From: Nitrososphaerales archaeon TH526
GTDB lineage: Archaea; Thermoproteota; Nitrososphaeria; Nitrososphaerales; Nitrososphaeraceae
Assembly (NCBI GenBank): GCA_014523665.1
Contig: JAATVR010000787.1
Span: 1-6,090 of the forward strand
Direction: 5' to 3'
DNA: 6,090 nt
The first letter of the stretch is position 1. Each line of letters starts with the position of its first letter. A program made the position numbers and the translations under genes. Below are positions 4,822-6,090 of this stretch, piece by piece. The notes beneath the pieces are model-generated. The model saw only the letters and a program-made list of their open reading frames with translations, did no database searches and was not told the DNA's origin.

Positions 4822-5841
4822 GTGAATCAATTCCCAGAAAATAAAGTACAGTTCGGACTTACTATCCCGCAAGGATGGAGAGGAGGAGATCTACCATTAC
4901 AGCAAGAAAACGACCCAGTTAAGCAGTATGAATTCTCAAAATCTATATCGATTGAGGCTGATAATATCGGATTTGATTCGATTTATGCATATGATCATTT
5001 AATTCCATATTACAAAAATGATGTAAACAAGAACATTTTTGAATGCCTTACTTTACTATCATCATTATCAGCAATCACAAAAAGGATAAAGATAGGACAG
5101 ATAGTGACTTGTAATTCATATCGTAATCCATCTCTTTTGGCAAAAATAACCTCTACTTTAGATGTTATTAGTCATGGTAGATCAGAATTGGGAATAGGAG
5201 CAGGGTGGTATGGACGGGAATATGAAGCCTATGGATATGATTTTCCACCCCACGCTACACGGATTAACCAATTGGATGAAGCAATAACAATTATCAAGGC
5301 GATGTGGAGTAATGAAAGATCATCTTCCTTTGAAGGTAAATACTATAAGCTAAAAGATGCAATATGCAATCCAAAGCCAATTCAAAAACCTCATCCTATT
5401 ATCATGATTGGAGGTTCTGGCGAAAAATATCTGTTAAAGGTGGCAGCAAAGCATGCAGATAGATACAACCTTTTCTTTGGATCGCCTAGTGACATAAAAA
5501 GAAAAATTTCTCTTTTGAATGAATATTGTAAATCTCTTGAAAGTAACATAGGCACAAATCATCACAAAGATATTCAATATTCTGTTGTATTACCTTGTAT
5601 TGTTAGGGATTCAGAAGAAGAAGTGAATAAGATTATAGAGCAATATAAAAGAAAAGATAAGACTGCAGAGCAATATCTCAAAGATCTTGTTGGTGGTATT
5701 ACAATCGGAGTTCCTGAAAGGATCCTAAAAGGTATCCATGAATATCTCGACCTAGGAGTGACACATTTTATCTTTCAGTTCATCGGGTTGAATGAGAAGT
5801 CATTGAAACTTTTTTATTCTAAGGTAATGAGAAAAATCTAG
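4822..5841 (+). CDS. F420-dependent LLM-class oxidoreductase (Rv1855c/TIGR03560-like)
   Basis: 339 residues, the normal full length for luciferase-like monooxygenase (LLM) class, coenzyme F420-dependent oxidoreductases with a TIM-barrel fold. Recognisable parts: VQFGLTIPQGW at the N-terminus (strand 1), GFDSIYAYDHL at 50-60, RIKIGQIVTCNSYRNP at 88-103, GRSELGIGAGWYGREYEAYG at 119-138, R147 and the ITIIKAMW helix at 155-162, FEGKYYKL at 170-177, and NPKPIQKPHPIIMIGGSGEK at 183-202. The IGAGW and IGGSG segments are family hallmarks, the latter part of the cofactor phosphate-binding region. These enzymes pass a hydride between F420 and an organic substrate in the cytosol; the substrate is unknown. 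GTG 4822 is the only good start after the in-frame TGA at 4789. It appears monocistronic and ends 21 bp from the convergent cysteine-rich gene. Confidence 0.93.
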   Translation: MNQFPENKVQFGLTIPQGWRGGDLPLQQENDPVKQYEFSKSISIEADNIGFDSIYAYDHLIPYYKNDVNKNIFECLTLLSSLSAITKRIKIGQIVTCNSYRNPSLLAKITSTLDVISHGRSELGIGAGWYGREYEAYGYDFPPHATRINQLDEAITIIKAMWSNERSSSFEGKYYKLKDAICNPKPIQKPHPIIMIGGSGEKYLLKVAAKHADRYNLFFGSPSDIKRKISLLNEYCKSLESNIGTNHHKDIQYSVVLPCIVRDSEEEVNKIIEQYKRKDKTAEQYLKDLVGGITIGVPERILKGIHEYLDLGVTHFIFQFIGLNEKSLKLFYSKVMRKI

Positions 5842-5862
5842 TAGGTAGTTGTTATAATCTTA

Positions 5863-6042
5863 TCATTGATTGCAACAATAATCCTTATCATCACACTTAC
5901 AATCTACTAGTTCTTTCAAGCAAAGTTTACAGATAATTGTGCCACAACCAGCACAGGTATTTGTTCCTACAATGCATCCCCAATGCTTGCAATTATCCAC
6001 ATAAACTATAATGACCGATGATATAAAAAGCAAAGCTATCAT
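5863..6042 (-). CDS. Small cysteine-rich membrane-anchored or exported protein, 59 aa
   Basis: Reading leftwards from ATG 6042 to TGA 5863-5865 gives MIALLFISSVIIVYVDNC... followed by a dense cysteine region: Cys at 18, 23, 30, 33, 38, 41, 48, 50, 56 and 57 (10 of 59 residues). The core CAGCGTIICKLCLKELVDC resembles a treble-clef or B-box-like zinc-binding module; the first 15 residues are hydrophobic enough for a membrane anchor or signal peptide. The frame stays open upstream to the window edge and adds RLKRLRVYHC before the Met, a basic stretch that would suit a longer protein with an internal membrane segment, so the true start may lie outside. A TATA-like box 24 bp before ATG 6042 favours a leaderless transcript starting there. 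I do not recognise a named family. Confidence 0.62.
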   Translation of the reverse strand: MIALLFISSVIIVYVDNCKHWGCIVGTNTCAGCGTIICKLCLKELVDCKCDDKDYCCNQ

Positions 6043-6062
6043 GCAATGATAAACACGAAGTC

Positions 6063-6069
6063 TTTTTAA
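6063..6069 (-). promoter_or_regulatory. TATA-like box for the cysteine-rich small gene
   Basis: Minus-strand ttaaaaa is centred about 24 bp before ATG 6042, which fits a leaderless transcript. It is less TATA-like than the other boxes. If the gene really begins further upstream this element is coding sequence. Confidence 0.3.
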
Positions 6070-6090
6070 GCGATAAAGAGCATTATAATG

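Noticed and set aside
1..6090. CRISPR array, insertion sequence or tRNA gene
   Set aside because: No spaced identical repeats with unique spacers, no transposase and no tRNA-like fold were seen; the only strong repeats are inside the NHL gene.

Overview
The window looks like chromosomal DNA of an ammonia-oxidising archaeon (Nitrososphaeria/Thaumarchaeota), most plausibly a low-GC member such as Candidatus Nitrosocosmicus. The grounds are an exported NHL-propeller protein with a C-terminal PsbP-like domain, tiny zinc-ribbon proteins with a CxxC...CPCC core, a Rv1855c-type F420-dependent (LLM) oxidoreductase, AT-rich sequence, GTG/TTG starts, no Shine-Dalgarno motifs at most starts, and TATA-like boxes about 24-40 nt before starts. 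The family memory behind this assignment was not checked against a database.

Layout. Positions 1-1549 (+) are the 3' part of a large surface-protein gene. It has a pure (QQPT)n linker made by a perfect 12-bp tandem repeat, then six NHL repeats (one full propeller), then a PsbP-like domain. Positions 1550-1771 are a hairpin-bearing intergenic region holding the next promoter. Positions 1772-3475 (+) encode a KAP-family P-loop NTPase joined to a C-terminal domain that resembles an uncharacterised zincin-like (peptidase-MA-like) family lacking HExxH. This is the most unusual gene here. Positions 3476-3797 have no intact gene but hold a short coding-like remnant, a direct repeat and a palindrome. 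A minus-strand pair follows: a 65/66-residue zinc-ribbon protein (4310-4510) and, downstream of it, a glyoxalase/VOC-fold protein (3798-4211) with an unusual TTG start. Positions 4511-4821 are a divergent promoter region. Positions 4822-5841 (+) encode the F420-dependent oxidoreductase. It converges on a 59-residue, 10-cysteine small protein on the minus strand (5863-6042).

The genes do not form one pathway. Most appear to be single transcription units with short or absent leaders. The VOC protein and the F420 oxidoreductase are generic small-molecule enzymes. The two tiny zinc-type proteins are lineage-typical putative regulators or adaptors. The NHL-PsbP protein is probably exported. The KAP fusion, flanked by gene remnants and repeats, is the best candidate for an undescribed, possibly conflict- or defence-related, protein.
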